A stretch of 64,000 bases of DNA from Morella rubra (Eukaryota; Streptophyta; Magnoliopsida; Fagales; Myricaceae): positions 14,079,833-14,143,832 of the forward strand of contig CM025855.1 of assembly GCA_003952965.2 (NCBI GenBank). The letters run 5' to 3'. The position numbers and the translations under genes are program-made. Shown piece by piece: positions 22,194 to 33,094 of this stretch (positions within the stretch are counted from its first letter, which is position 1; every line of letters starts with the position of its first letter). The notes under the pieces are model-generated. The model saw only the letters and a program-made list of their open reading frames with translations. It was not told the DNA's origin and made no database searches.

Positions 22194-23121
22194 CTGATCA
22201 TGTTTGCTTATAATGAAAGAATCATTCAAACGACATAATGAAAAAATAAAGCATCATGATACCATGAACCGCTCTTGTGTTTCTTCAAGGTTCCGAACAA
22301 CATTTATGATGAAACTATCAATCTCCTTCCTCCTATGCCCAGGATATAATTTGCTGAACAGAACTAATGCTTGTAATGCTAATGCAGTGCACTCAACAAA
22401 CCTGAATTAAATTACCACTTCTATTTCAGTACTAAAGAAATTTTTGCAACATAAGGGATTATAGAAAGAAAAGTTAAAGGTCACCACTCTTACTCATGCT
22501 CAATGACAGTGTCCATGAAGCAAGATCCTTTCCAAAATTTTGTACTTGGTTGGATCATTTCAATCTGTTTGTGATGGATGTTCATTCTCAACCCATGACA
22601 CTCCTAACATACCACTGCAGGACTGATTCTTAAATGACTGACATTGCAGCTTTGGAAAGCATACCAAGAGTCCAAAGGAAGCAAGACAAACTTTTATTAG
22701 TTAAGTAACTTAAAGGTACGTAGGAGTGGATAATTTTCATCAAATGCTAGTCAGCAAAGTGATTGGATTTTAATTGTATGGGGACACAGTTGAGTCGTTG
22801 TTTCCTCTACTCTTCTTTTTATGGTGTGTTTGTTTTGCATCAAAATGATTAATTTGAGCAAAATATTTTCATAAAAGGTTGTGTTTGTTTGCATGGAAAA
22901 CAAGAAAAATAAATAAAATATTTCAAATGCAAAAAATGTTCAGATTTTATTGTTTACCTTAAAAAAATATTTTTTTGAAAAATCTAATGAAAACTTGAAA
23001 AGTGTATAGTCAAATTGTATAGTTCCTATTGGAGCCCTTTCTTATAGAAAGTGTGGGGTGCTCCTTATTCTACTGTTGAGCTAAGAGTTTCTTATTTTTA
23101 TTGAATTTAATAGGTTGATAA

Positions 23122-25573
23122 ATGGCAGCTATTGAGGGTGGTATTTGTCCAAATATTAATAGGCGAGGGTCTTCTAGTACCTCAAACCCGGAAGGTTTGT
23201 TGAAGTCTTTATTTTGTTATGTTGAATTTCTTTGTGTATGGATTTCGATAGATTTTTATTTGTTTTAATTTTATTGTTGGATTGTGTAGGTGATATGGTT
23301 CGGGCAGACAATGGGGAGCTACTTAATATTTGGACCTTGGAATGGAGAGATGAGGAGCATGCTTATGATTGGTATAATGCGTACTCAATTAGCATTGGGT
23401 TTAGTATCCGTAGAAATTCCGGGTACAAGAATAAAGACAAAGGGTATTATACAAGTAGAACATTCGTGTGTAGCAAAGAAGGCTTGAGAAAAAGGTTGAA
23501 CTACATGTGCCGGTAATAAAAGAACGACGAAATACTAGATGTGGGTGCCTTGCTAGTTTCACCATTCAGCGGCAATCAAATGGGAAGTACTGCACTTTTG
23601 ATTGGTGTGCACAACATAACCATGAGTTGGCTACACCATCAAAAGCCCACCTGCTCCGTTCACATAGACAAATCAACGAATTGCAGCGTCTCGAGTGTGA
23701 TGAAGCAGACAGAGCAGGCATTCGCCGAAGCTAGCACACGACTTGATGGTGGCCCAGGCTGGGGGTAGAGAGAAGTTGGGATTCACACAAACAGACTTGA
23801 AAAATTACCTGAGCAGCAAAAGGGGTAAATCTGTAGAGGTTGGAGTAGCCAGTGCTCTTCTTAATTGGTTTGGTGATCAGTACCAAAAAAATTCACAATT
23901 CTTCTTTAAGATTATGTTCGACGATGATGAGCAAATAACTAATGTATTCTGGTCCGATCATGATATGAGAAATGACTATGCACTGTTTGGGGATTTCGTT
24001 TCTTTTGACACTACATATAGGACAAACAATGAGCACCGGCCATTGGGGGCATTTTTGGGAGTGAATCATCATAGGGAGCGGGTAGTATTTGGGGCATGCC
24101 TGTTGTTTGACGAGACAGCCCAATCATTTAAGTGGTTGTTCGAGAACTTCGTTCAATGTATGGGAGGGAAAGCACCTCAGTCTCTTTTTACTGATCAAGA
24201 TGCTGCGATGCTTGCTGCAATCCCTAGTGTTTTACCAGATACACATCATTTCCTCTGCGTATGGCATATTCAGCAGAATGCATTGAAGAATCTAGGTTTA
24301 TTGTTTCGTGACAAAGACTTTAAGAAGAAATGGGATAAACTTTTGTTTGATGCTGACGTAGATGATTTTGAGCTTGAATGGTCTAAGATGATCGATGACC
24401 ATGAACTCCATGATAATGATTGGTTGCGCAAAATATATGAGAAGCGGGAGAAGTGGGCCCCAATGTACGTTCAGTATTTTCTGTGCTGGCAAAAGAACTA
24501 CGCAATTAAGTGAAAGTTTTAATGCGACGTTGCGTAAATACTTGAAGACAGTACTGAATATGCCCCGATTTTTTGACCACTTTCAGCAAGCCGTTGATGA
24601 TATGCGGTACAAAGAGCTTCGATCGAATTTTGAGATGGATGACAAGTTACCCATTTTAAAGTTTACTGATCCACTTTGTGTTCATGCATCAAAAGTCTAT
24701 ACTCCTTCTGTTTTGACCATTTTTTTAGAACAGTTTGAGAAGGCTTCTTGGATTGTATTGAATTGTCGAATGGAAAATGTTGACTCCGAAAAGGTTGAGG
24801 TACATGTTTGCAGTCATAACCCAGATCATAATTGTTCGATGGCCAAACGACATATTATCACCACTATCAATGGGTTTCATCAATGTAGTTGCAATTATTT
24901 CAATTATATGGGTATTATATGTAGTCACATTTTGTGGTTACTGAAACAGAAAAGTGCTTTATTTATCCCAGAGGAGTATATACTAAGCCGATGGACAAGG
25001 AAGGCAAGATTGAGCGTTGATCCGGGTTCCTCATCAAGGTACATGTAAATGATCCAAAATTAGAAAGAGCAGTCAACCGCAGGAGATTAATGAATATGTA
25101 CGCATCCATTATTTCCCAATATGGGGATGTCCCAGAATTATGGGAGGTCTTCCAGTGTTACCACACTGCATTGGTGGATGAGGTTGCTAAATTAATGTGT
25201 ACTAGAGAGCCATGTGAGGTTGAAGTAGCAGCTGATAGAGCAATATCTGATGGCGCTTTAGAAGTGGGTGCAAAGGGGTGGAAAACTAGAGAGCCGAAAC
25301 ATCGAGGAAATAAGCGGTTGAAAAGTGTGCTTGAAGGCAAGAAGCGGTTAAAGCATCGGGGCGGTCGTAAGTGTGGCAGTGTAACATTGTCCCAACCAGT
25401 AGCTCGTCACTTGATTCTAGAGGATGAGCCAGAGGTACAATGCATATAAGTACTCATATTTTATTTTCTTAAATGACCATTTTATAACAGTTTATTTTGC
25501 TCCCTCACAGGTATCAAGCGAGGATGAGCTGTTGTCACAACTTGGGAAGTATAAAAGCCTCGAAAACTTGTAG
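23122..25573 (+). pseudogene. FAR1/FRS-type MULE transposase, copy B, frameshifted
   Basis: Same gene as 960-3415: exons 23122-23194, 23290-25434 and 25511-25573. Domain order is FAR1 zinc-binding, MULE transposase core (FDTTYRTN, FTDQD, VWHIQQNAL) and SWIM finger (CSCNYF, CSHIL). Compared with copy A it lacks one A near 23491 and one T near 23724, and it differs in length near 24473 and near 25036, giving four breaks. It keeps the G that copy A has lost near 1664, so its 23743-24513 block reads further. As written it encodes no intact transposase. Confidence 0.85.
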
Positions 25574-26260
25574 TATTTTTGTTGTATCGGGTTATAGGTG
25601 AGACCACTGTTGTTGAGGTTCTATTCGAACTTTTGATGCATGCTATTACAAATATAGATCTTATCAGAATTTGACTTAAATTTTTGAATGTTGTGCAGGT
25701 CTGCTAACTTTTGATGATTGTCCAGATAATATCACAAAGAGAAGTAATGCAAGATTCTAAGTATATAGATAATGCTTTTGGAAAGGTCTTGATTTATCTG
25801 TTCCTGTAACACCCCAACTTTCTAAGTATACAACTACAAGCAATGCAAGATCTCTGAATTGTGTTCCTTTACTTTTTGGCAGTTTCTGTTTCTGTTAAAT
25901 TTATGTTCAACTCACTATCAAAATTTGCTTATGTAGAATGTTCCACAAGTTTGTGCATAAAATGCCCACCATAAGAGAAAAATCCAATTTAGATAGTTAC
26001 ATATAAGAAGAATGAAAAAATCCACTATATTGATGTACTTTGTGGTATGTACAAGTCAAATTGTGATTGACAAAACCTAAAATTCATAAATAGAAAAATT
26101 ACAACATGCATACACCCTATAGACTTCTCTTTGGCGCTGCAACATGCATATATGGATCTGGAAATATTTGCAGAGAGCAGAGCAGAATAGCAAGAAGTAT
26201 GATCCTTCTGCAGGGAGCAGAGCAGGCCTTCAAAAACGTCAATTATGAGGCTGAATAAGG

Positions 26261-27388
26261 CCTGATCAATACGTGACATGTGCTGGACTGGTGGTACACC
26301 CATCATGGGCTGTGGCTCAAACTTGCCATCTCTTTTATCCATTTCAATCTTGTGCTGAGTCTGCATTAGGAACAAAGAAACTAACCATGTCATTGAAACC
26401 TTAAAACTCCAATCTTGATGCAAAAATCTTCTATCTAGCACACACATTAACCAAAAAAAAAAAAATAAAAAATTGTTTGCCAATCAATTACGTAATACTT
26501 GGTTCAAAATTGTCAAAGTACAATTAGATTTTACCATCTCTAATAATTTGATTTCAGGTCATGAGTTGATTTTGACTTTTTTGGTAGAAAGGATTTCACA
26601 ACGTAGGAAAAATGGACAATCCTGATTTCTTCGTACTACATAGTCAATTGTGATATCCATCTGTTAAACCCATTATATGAAGTTCAGATGCTAAAGGGTT
26701 TTGCAATATTCTGTCTTTTTTATTGCATACCTGCAAACATGCACAAACCCTGCAGAAAGAAATCAAGGAAAAGAAATTAGTGCAGGATTTCCTCGCTTCA
26801 TATCTCTTGCCTAAGTGAATTAAGACGGGTGCATTATAAGGCCTTACGTGCAATAAGTCAGATCAGCAAAACAGTTCAAACGCTGGGAAGCTTCTTGAAG
26901 TTCATCATTTCCACTTAAGCAAGCTATTATGGAAAATATACAAGCAAGTTGTTGGAGGCAGAACATGAATCCCTGCATACAAGACATGTCTAGTGAGGAA
27001 CATTTGGAGGATAATGAAGCAGAGGAAGTGAGCAGCTATTCTTTGGTTAGAGAGAGAAGGGGAGAGAAGGTACAATAATGCAGTTGTCTGTAAATTGAAC
27101 TGATCTTGCAACATAAACCGTGTTGAGGCCACTGAATTTCCAAAGCAATAGAAAACCTGAACAAAGTGAAGAAACCACATAAAATTAATTAATTACACAA
27201 TCAAGAAGGGAGACTTTAAGCCTGAGCATCTCCTTTTTCTTTTATTTTCATTATGAGAGAAAGGCTTATAAAAAGACCAAAGGGAAAAATCAAATAACTG
27301 CAATACCTCAGTGCAAAGACACAATTCAGGGCACTGACTTTCTCCACACCTACCACTGCAGGGCATATAGCCCGCACAGCATACATAC
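26261..27388 (-). pseudogene. Captured gene piece: conserved plant cysteine-rich protein (MULE copy B)
   Basis: Counterpart of 4071-5218 with nearly identical exon blocks: YVCCAGYMPCSGRCG near 27307-27388, CFGNSVASTRFMLQDQFN near 27090-27158, FMFCLQQLACIFS near 26855-26967, and TQHKIEMDKRDGKF... HMSRIDQ near 26261-26362. Intron sequence is retained. Its presence in both MULE copies means capture happened before the copies separated. The family is a conserved plant protein of unknown function. Confidence 0.7.
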
Positions 27389-28065
27389 CTATTCAACAGG
27401 AGAAATAATAAATTTTGCCTAGTTTGTATTGATAAATTAATCAGCAGAACATTCTTACCCTCTTCTAGTTCTAGTGCTTATTTGATGGCTATCCTTTTAG
27501 GCCATAATTTTATAAACTTCCTCTAAATATTCTTTGTGCAGGCTACGTAATTACCCACTAATGACTAGACAAAATGATACGCTAAAGACAATTAATTGAT
27601 TTATTTATCTGCAGGCATGTCCATAGCCATCAGAAGATAGTCTCTCTTTGAATTAGCATTTTTCTTGTCTTTTCTCAGCAATCAAATACGGATAAAAGCT
27701 AATCAGACATTCAATTCGACAAAATAAACACACACACGCCCCATGTGATGACATTGAATAAAAGAAAAAAAAAGAAAAACGACAAAAAGATAATTTCAGA
27801 GTTGCTTACGTTCTTTGAGAAGGTCGAATGAGATTGAAAGCCCCAGAAAGCTTGGGTATTTGTGTAAAGACTATCCCATGAGTATTTTGAGACCTGGGTA
27901 AGACCTAAGCTTGGGTATTTGGGTAAGGAAGGGCCGGTGGGTAAGACGATGAGAGCAAGAGGAGCTCAACATGAGTTCCAATCCCGGGGGGGTCAGGGTC
28001 CGATTCCAAGAAGTTACGAACACTTGCGTCAAAGACAGGCAGATAGAGAGAAGAGTGGGGAGTGG

Positions 28066-28292
28066 AGTTGGAGAGGAAGGAATTGACCACGCAGAAAAAA
28101 AAAAGGAGCTCAAAGTCAGCTTGAACGAAAAGTAAGGGATTGAGCAGCCAAGCCATGGAGAGCCAAGCCGGAAGCCTCAAAAAATTCATTAAATGAGGTG
28201 GAGCATTTTTCACCGTTGGATCTGAAACTTGAATTTTCAGCCATCCATTCGGTAAATTCGGAGGGAGCTGCCTTCGGAGGGAATCCGTTCCC
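28066..28292. repeat. Right terminal inverted repeat of MULE copy B
   Basis: Inverse of 21310-21535 and the same orientation as 5895-6125. Unique flank begins ACATTTGTAATG at 28293. Confidence 0.85.
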
Positions 28293-28822
28293 ACATTTGT
28301 AATGTGGCACATGCAACGTCTTGATTTGTAATGGATGGCAAAGCTCTGACGTGATGTATTGTAAATGGCAAAGCTAGTTTGTACATCACATCAGAGCTTT
28401 GCCAGCCAAAGTTAGTACCAATGGGGTTGGGAAAATTTAGGGTTGTCAAAGTGTGAACCAAACGCCATTTACAATACACGTGTAATGCCATCAATGGAGA
28501 GCAAAGAAAACAATGTCAACGTCAAGGATTATAATAGTCTGGGAGGAGGCTGTATAGTTGAATTTACAAAACGTCAAGGATTATAATAGTTTGGGAGGAG
28601 GCTGTATAGTTGAATTTACAAAACGTCAAGGATTATAATAGTTTGGGAGGAGGCTGTGTTAGTTGAATTTACAAATGTATCCTCATTCCGTGTTTCGAAA
28701 TGATAGTTTGGGAGGAGGCTGAATAGTTGAATGAGGATACATTTGTAATGTGGCAAATGCAAGGTATTGATTTGTAATGGCTGGCAAAGCTCTGATGTGA
28801 TGTATTGTAAATGGCAAAGCTC
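28293..28822. repeat. Repeat cluster upstream of the B3 gene
   Basis: A block of about 80 bp starting ACATTTGTAATGTGG at 28293 recurs at about 28741, enclosing three tandem 52-bp units that start AACGTCAAGGATTATAA at 28518, 28570 and 28622, plus a partial unit near 28699-28731. Within it GGCAAAGCTCTGA and TCAGAGCTTTGCC occur in opposite orientation (about 28340 and 28390), so the cluster can fold back. The block 28381-28443 is the inverse of 38661-38722. Confidence 0.8.
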
Positions 28823-28884
28823 TGATGGCATTATACGTGTACTTGTTTAATGGATGCTGGTTTCACAAAAGCCTCCTAATCGTC

Positions 28885-28891
28885 TATATAT
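28885..28891 (+). promoter_or_regulatory. TATA box of the B3-domain gene
   Basis: TATATAT about 75 bp before the preferred ATG at 28964. Initiation about 30 bp downstream would fall near 28916, making the earlier in-frame ATG at 28916 an unlikely start. Confidence 0.5.
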
Positions 28892-28963
28892 TTGCAACCC
28901 ACATGACCTTGAGTTGTGTACAACTTCACAGACGGAGACCCGACACCTGTAGCTTGCTCAACA

Positions 28964-29362
28964 ATGGCCGCAATAGCATGCCCGATGTGTGGGCTTGAGA
29001 CTGTAGAGTTTCGAGAAGCGTTTAAGAAGCGACTGTCGCGAGAAGACATACAAGGAAGCCATGGAGTTTATATACCGCTGAACGATGTGGCGAAATTGAG
29101 CGAACGAAGGCTTGCAAATGAGAATGAAGTCAATCTACTTTTCTATGACGTTCAAAACAACCCCTGGGAAATGCGTTTACATCAAAGTCCTCAAGGAAAA
29201 CATTTTCTCACCGGAGGGTGGAGGCAATTTGTGCGTGTGAAGAATCTAATTACTGAAGGAGGTACCGTAACATTCTATGCACTGAGGTGCCCAGGTTGTA
29301 TGGAGAACACAGGCTACACGATTGGAGTGCTTAAGCTACTTGGAAAGCCCATCATAGTTTAG
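28964..29362 (+). CDS. Small single-domain B3 DNA-binding protein
   Basis: A one-exon frame of 132 aa. After a short N-terminus with a CPMCG motif, residues about 18-105 look like a plant B3 DNA-binding domain: an opening FKKRLSREDIQGSHGVYIPL, then a strand with NLLFYDVQNNPWEMRL, then FLTGGWRQFVRVKNL and TVTFYAL. B3 proteins bind DNA as transcription factors, and the GGW.FV..K.L motif is the family signature. A second CPGC motif follows, and the protein ends KLLGKPIIV. No other domain is present, as in the small REM or B3-only types. The frame is open from 28916, but the TATA position favours 28964. Repeats in inverse orientation lie on both sides (28876-28915 and 30146-30188). Confidence 0.75.
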   Translation: MAAIACPMCGLETVEFREAFKKRLSREDIQGSHGVYIPLNDVAKLSERRLANENEVNLLFYDVQNNPWEMRLHQSPQGKHFLTGGWRQFVRVKNLITEGGTVTFYALRCPGCMENTGYTIGVLKLLGKPIIV

Positions 29363-31437
29363 CCGATCATATATTGCTGGCCGTTGTTTTCTTGCTAAAG
29401 TATTTGTAATGAGTGAGTTTGTTGAGGGTGAGCAGAGTATTTGAATTCTACTGTAGGGTTACTGCATCCGCAGTTATAATAAGCTGAAACAGTTATATAT
29501 AAGCTAGCTCTAAGTGTTTGAATTCTAATTTCTACTGCAGCTGAATGTTATAATAACTAGCTTCTGTTTTTGTATTAGGGTCTCACTGGGTTGATTAGAG
29601 ACTGATTAGAGAGAGAGGAATATAGTTTCATCTGATATTATTGTCTGCGAGTTTGATTTAGGTTTTGTTCAGTAGTTAAAGCAATGTAGTGTCTCAGGGG
29701 CCTAGTAAATGGCGTTTGGTTCACACTTTGACGGCGAGCGCGAGATGGTGAGTCGTGACACCGACCATCACTTTTTTGGGGGCGGTCACACGAACGGAAT
29801 GGCTATTGGCAGTGAAGATCGTCGGATGCTCCTCTTATATTTTTTTGGCTTTCTTGGATGCTGTTTCACAAAAGAACACTTGAAAATAGACATTTGTATC
29901 AAAGATATAATAACACTTGAAACAGAACCTTCATGATTGGATTAACTCGAGAAGGGTGTTCTCATCAGTCAACATAGTGACGTGCCTTTGAACTTTCTGA
30001 CGTCACGATCGAGGCTTTAATGAAACAGCATCCATTTCAAATGCTCAAACAGCATCCATTTCCAGTTTATTATATCTTTGATACAAAGGTCTATTTTCAA
30101 CTGTTCAATTTGATATGTCAAGTGTATTGGTTAATGAATCTTGTGAGTTAAGGTCACATGGTGGGTTGCAAATATATTGACGATTAGGTGGAATGCCTGG
30201 TCGACTGGCCGTCTATACAAAAGCGCGTCCTGATCGAAAAGCATATTATTTTTGTGTGTGTATATATATTGTTGGTAATAAGGAAAATCTGTGTATTGGC
30301 CATTGGCTTCAAATGGACACGATTAAGAAACACGTAGATTTGAAAGCACAATACACAGAGCGGATGGAACACTAAACTGATTTTACGAATGGCTCATGCA
30401 GTGACGATGCAGTCAAATTATCGTGCCACGCATGTTAGTTAGTGTGTCTAAGTTATCAAAGAGCGGGACCCATACACTTTGAAATGGAGACACAAGTCAA
30501 ACAACGAAATTAATTTCCACCTTTCAAAATTTTCATCCTAATAAAATAATTTTTTTAAATTTTTACTTTTTTCATTAAATTATTATTTTTCACTCTAAAT
30601 AAATATAAAAAATTAATTTTAATTATCTCTTTTCACTCTTCCACACACTAATATTCTAAAATTTCTAAAAGCCAAAACTTTTCACAGCCGAACATTGGTT
30701 TCCAAATTTCGTATCGCATCAGCACAAACAATTTATATTTAGGCTTAAAACCTGCATGTGTACTGTAAAGCGAGTCTGACATCTCAAAATTTCTACAAAC
30801 AAACACCACCTTAATTGGTTTAAATCAAGTAAAATGTGTCCTCCTCTCATTGGTTGCTGCTGTGGCTTTTTTGACTTGTTAGCATCCTCCGTTAATCACT
30901 TGACGTCTTATGGATGGAGAGACCTATTTTTAACAAAAGAGACGACCACAAGGACTGATTTGTAGAAATGATACCTCAGAGACTATTTTGTTACAACCCA
31001 ATACCACAAGGACTCCTGGTGTAATTAAGTAAAAAAAAAAAAAAACACAAAAGGCAGAGTACTACCATTAAGCAAATGATGTCGTCCCTTCAATTTGAGA
31101 AATGCATGGACTAATCATTAAGCAAACGCCGTCGTCCATTCAATGTCAGCTTCACATCCCATCGTGAATACATCATCTCCCCCATCTTTGCAGATATAGG
31201 AAGAAAAGAAATAATTTAGAAGACCACGAGAATTAAATGAATGAACATAACTCAAATCTTTAAGATGGATGTGTACGATGATCAGCAGAATGAACTCCCA
31301 AGTCTTTCTGCTAGAAAGAAACAGAACCACAAAGCTAGAATGAATTGAAACACATAAATATACCTCTAATCCCTAGCTGCGAATAAAAGCTCTTCATCCC
31401 CGAAAACCCCCCACTATATTTCCTGGCCAAAAGTAGA
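29363..31437. other. Repeat-rich spacer right of the B3 gene
   Basis: No gene is supported; the open frame at 29709-29936 has no domain. The stretch holds a fold-back at 29877-30104, a block at 29921-30010 that is a shortened relative of 38435-38640, an inverse copy of the B3 promoter edge at 30146-30188, and a block at 30716-30785 repeated at 48336-48413. The piece 31033-31136 is inverted at 36625-36730. Confidence 0.6.
29858..30104. repeat. Fold-back (inverted) repeat
   Basis: GAAAATAGACATTTGTATCAAAGATATAATAA near 29882 pairs with the inverse of TTATTATATCTTTGATACAAAG-type sequence at about 30067-30104, with GGATGCTGTTT and AAACAGCATCC as further arms. Arms of about 45 bp are separated by about 140 bp, which fits a small MITE-like fold-back. 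Confidence 0.7.
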
Positions 31438-31602
31438 TTTCACAATTTGAATTGTATCAAGGAAAAAGTATATTGTATTTAATACGAATAGTTTCTTATA
31501 TACATGAGGCTGAAGGAGCCGTGAGCTATAACAATCAAACTAACTAACGGTTGTGATACAAACTAACTTAGGCTATATAACAGATTCGCAGTTATTGTAA
31601 AA
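31438..31602 (-). repeat. 3' LTR of the complete copia element
   Basis: 165 bp. On the element strand it starts TTTTACAATAAC and ends ATTGTGAAA. It differs from the 5' LTR by five transitions and one 4-bp length change. Confidence 0.88.
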
Positions 31603-31609
31603 CCCCCCC

Positions 31610-32020
31610 TCAAGCTGGACGATGTATATCAACGAGGCCAAGCTTGGCAGCTAAAGCAGAAAATTTTGCAAAGGCTAAATGCTTCATAAGTAAATCAACC
31701 AACTGATGATTAGTGGTGACATGAAGGGTCTTTACAACGTGGCGTTGCACCATTTCCCAAACCACATGACAATCAATGTCGATGTGTTTAGTGCGCTCAT
31801 GGAAAACTGGATTTGCTGCAATATGTAAGGCGGCGTTGCTATCACAAAATAAAAGGGCCGGCTGAGAGTGAGAAACATGAAAGTCAACAAGCAGAGACGT
31901 AAGCCATTTGAGTTCACAGCACACAGCAGCCATGGTCCGATATTCAGCCTTTGCAGATGAACGACTAACCATAACTTGCTTCTTTGACTTCCATGAAATC
32001 AATGAATTACCAAGGAACAC
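31610..32020 (-). CDS. Copia RNase H domain block
   Basis: The block encodes [39 protein letters not shown] and [12 protein letters not shown], then a C-terminal tail ending DIHRPA just before the G-rich tract. It carries the acidic residues expected of the copia RNase H (AEY, CDS). It is separated from the reverse transcriptase block by a stop or shift. Confidence 0.8.
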   Translation of the reverse strand: MFLGNSLISWKSKKQVMVSRSSAKAEYRTMAAVCCELKWLTSLLVDFHVSHSQPALLFCDSNAALHIAANPVFHERTKHIDIDCHVVWEMVQRHVVKTLHVTTNHQLVDLLMKHLAFAKFSALAAKLGLVDIHRPA

Positions 32021-32062
32021 AGCAAATTCGGTAACTGAATGTCTAGTATCGGGACAAGCAGC

Positions 32063-33094
32063 CTAATCCGAGTCACAAAAAGCCTTAAGCTGAAGAGAAG
32101 AGGAACTAGAGAGAAGAAGTCCTTGGCCAGGACACCCTTTGAGATATCGAAGCACTTTGAGAGCAGCTTCATGATGAGATTGCCGAGGATGAGATAAAAA
32201 CTGGCTAAGGGAATTAACTGCAAAGCTAATGTCAGACCGTGTGATTGTAAGATACAATAACCGTCCTATTAAGCGACGATAAGCACTCGGATCATCAAGA
32301 AGAGCACCATCTGAAGTAGTCAGGCATGTAGTGCAATCCATTGGAACATTGGAAGGTTTGGCAGCTAAGAGGCCTGCATCAGCAAGAAGTTTCAATGTGT
32401 ATTTACGTTGACGGAGAGAGATTCCAGAAAAAGACCTGGCCACCTCAAGTCCAAGAAAATACTTCAAAGGCCCGAGATCCTTAAGCTTGAAACAAGAATC
32501 TAACCAAGCTTTAAAAGCTGTAACAGAAGTGTGAGAGTTGGTAGCAAGAATAATATCATCCACGTATACTAGAAGAGCAATAAATTCAGACCCATTCAAC
32601 TTGATAAACAAAGAATGATCAGACTGAGATTGCTGAAACCCATATTGCAACAGGGTGTTTGAAAATTTCTGGTACCATTGGCGGCTTGCTTGTTTGAGGC
32701 CATAGAGGGATTTCTTCAATTTATATACTCGGGTATCACCAGGAAATGAAAAACCAAGAGGGAGTTGCATGTAGACTTCCTTATCTAACTCACCATGCAA
32801 AAATGCATTGTTAACGTCAAGTTGACGTAAATCCCATTGATTAATAGTAGCTAAGGCAAGCAAGCATCTAACAGTGGTCAATTTAGCAACCGGAGAAAAA
32901 GTGTCAAAATAATCCACCCCTTCTTGTTGTGTATAGTTTTTGGCAACTAACCTGGCCTTGTATCTCTCTAAACTCCCATCTGCTCGAAACTTGCACTTGT
33001 AAACCCATTTGCACCCTATTGCAGTCTTGTTGGGCGGCAAGTCAGTCAATTCCCAAGTGTTATTAAGCTCAAGGGCAGTGATTTCAGTCTTCAT
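32063..33094 (-). CDS. Copia reverse transcriptase domain (longest intact pol block)
   Basis: An uninterrupted block of 343 codons within the copia element. It holds the RVT_2 motifs [63 protein letters not shown] and the catalytic YVDDI, followed by the connection region FLGLEVARS and [16 protein letters not shown]. It ends at a TAG codon near 32063, and RNase H resumes in a separate block (32020-31610). It is part of a former polyprotein, not an independent gene. Confidence 0.85.
   Translation of the reverse strand: MKTEITALELNNTWELTDLPPNKTAIGCKWVYKCKFRADGSLERYKARLVAKNYTQQEGVDYFDTFSPVAKLTTVRCLLALATINQWDLRQLDVNNAFLHGELDKEVYMQLPLGFSFPGDTRVYKLKKSLYGLKQASRQWYQKFSNTLLQYGFQQSQSDHSLFIKLNGSEFIALLVYVDDIILATNSHTSVTAFKAWLDSCFKLKDLGPLKYFLGLEVARSFSGISLRQRKYTLKLLADAGLLAAKPSNVPMDCTTCLTTSDGALLDDPSAYRRLIGRLLYLTITRSDISFAVNSLSQFLSHPRQSHHEAALKVLRYLKGCPGQGLLLSSSSSLQLKAFCDSD

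Larger units (their letters stand above)
21310..28292 (+). mobile_element. MULE transposon copy B, both ends present (about 7.0 kb)
   Basis: The element begins GGGAACGGATTCCCTC at 21310 and ends with the inverse of that sequence at 28292. Inside are an oxidosqualene cyclase exon (- strand, 21961-22193), a FAR1/FRS-type transposase (+ strand, 23122-25573) and a cysteine-rich-protein gene piece (- strand, 26261-27388). The sequence from 22163 to the right end repeats copy A. The 9 bases flanking the left end (CCAAACAGG) and the right end (ACATTTGTA) do not match, so no target-site duplication is visible. An autonomous MULE carrying host gene pieces is the best description. Confidence 0.88.

Noticed and set aside
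21840..22229. 129-aa open frame as an intact triterpene synthase domain
   Set aside because: Only one exon is recognisable, with an internal 41-42-bp duplication that shifts the frame; the flanking residues are intron and repeat translation.
28518..28674. CRISPR-like array
   Set aside because: The 52-bp units are directly adjacent without unique spacers, and the DNA is from a plant; it is an ordinary tandem repeat.
29709..29936. 75-aa open frame right of the B3 gene
   Set aside because: It runs into the fold-back repeat, shows no domain, and its end is repeat sequence also found elsewhere in the window.
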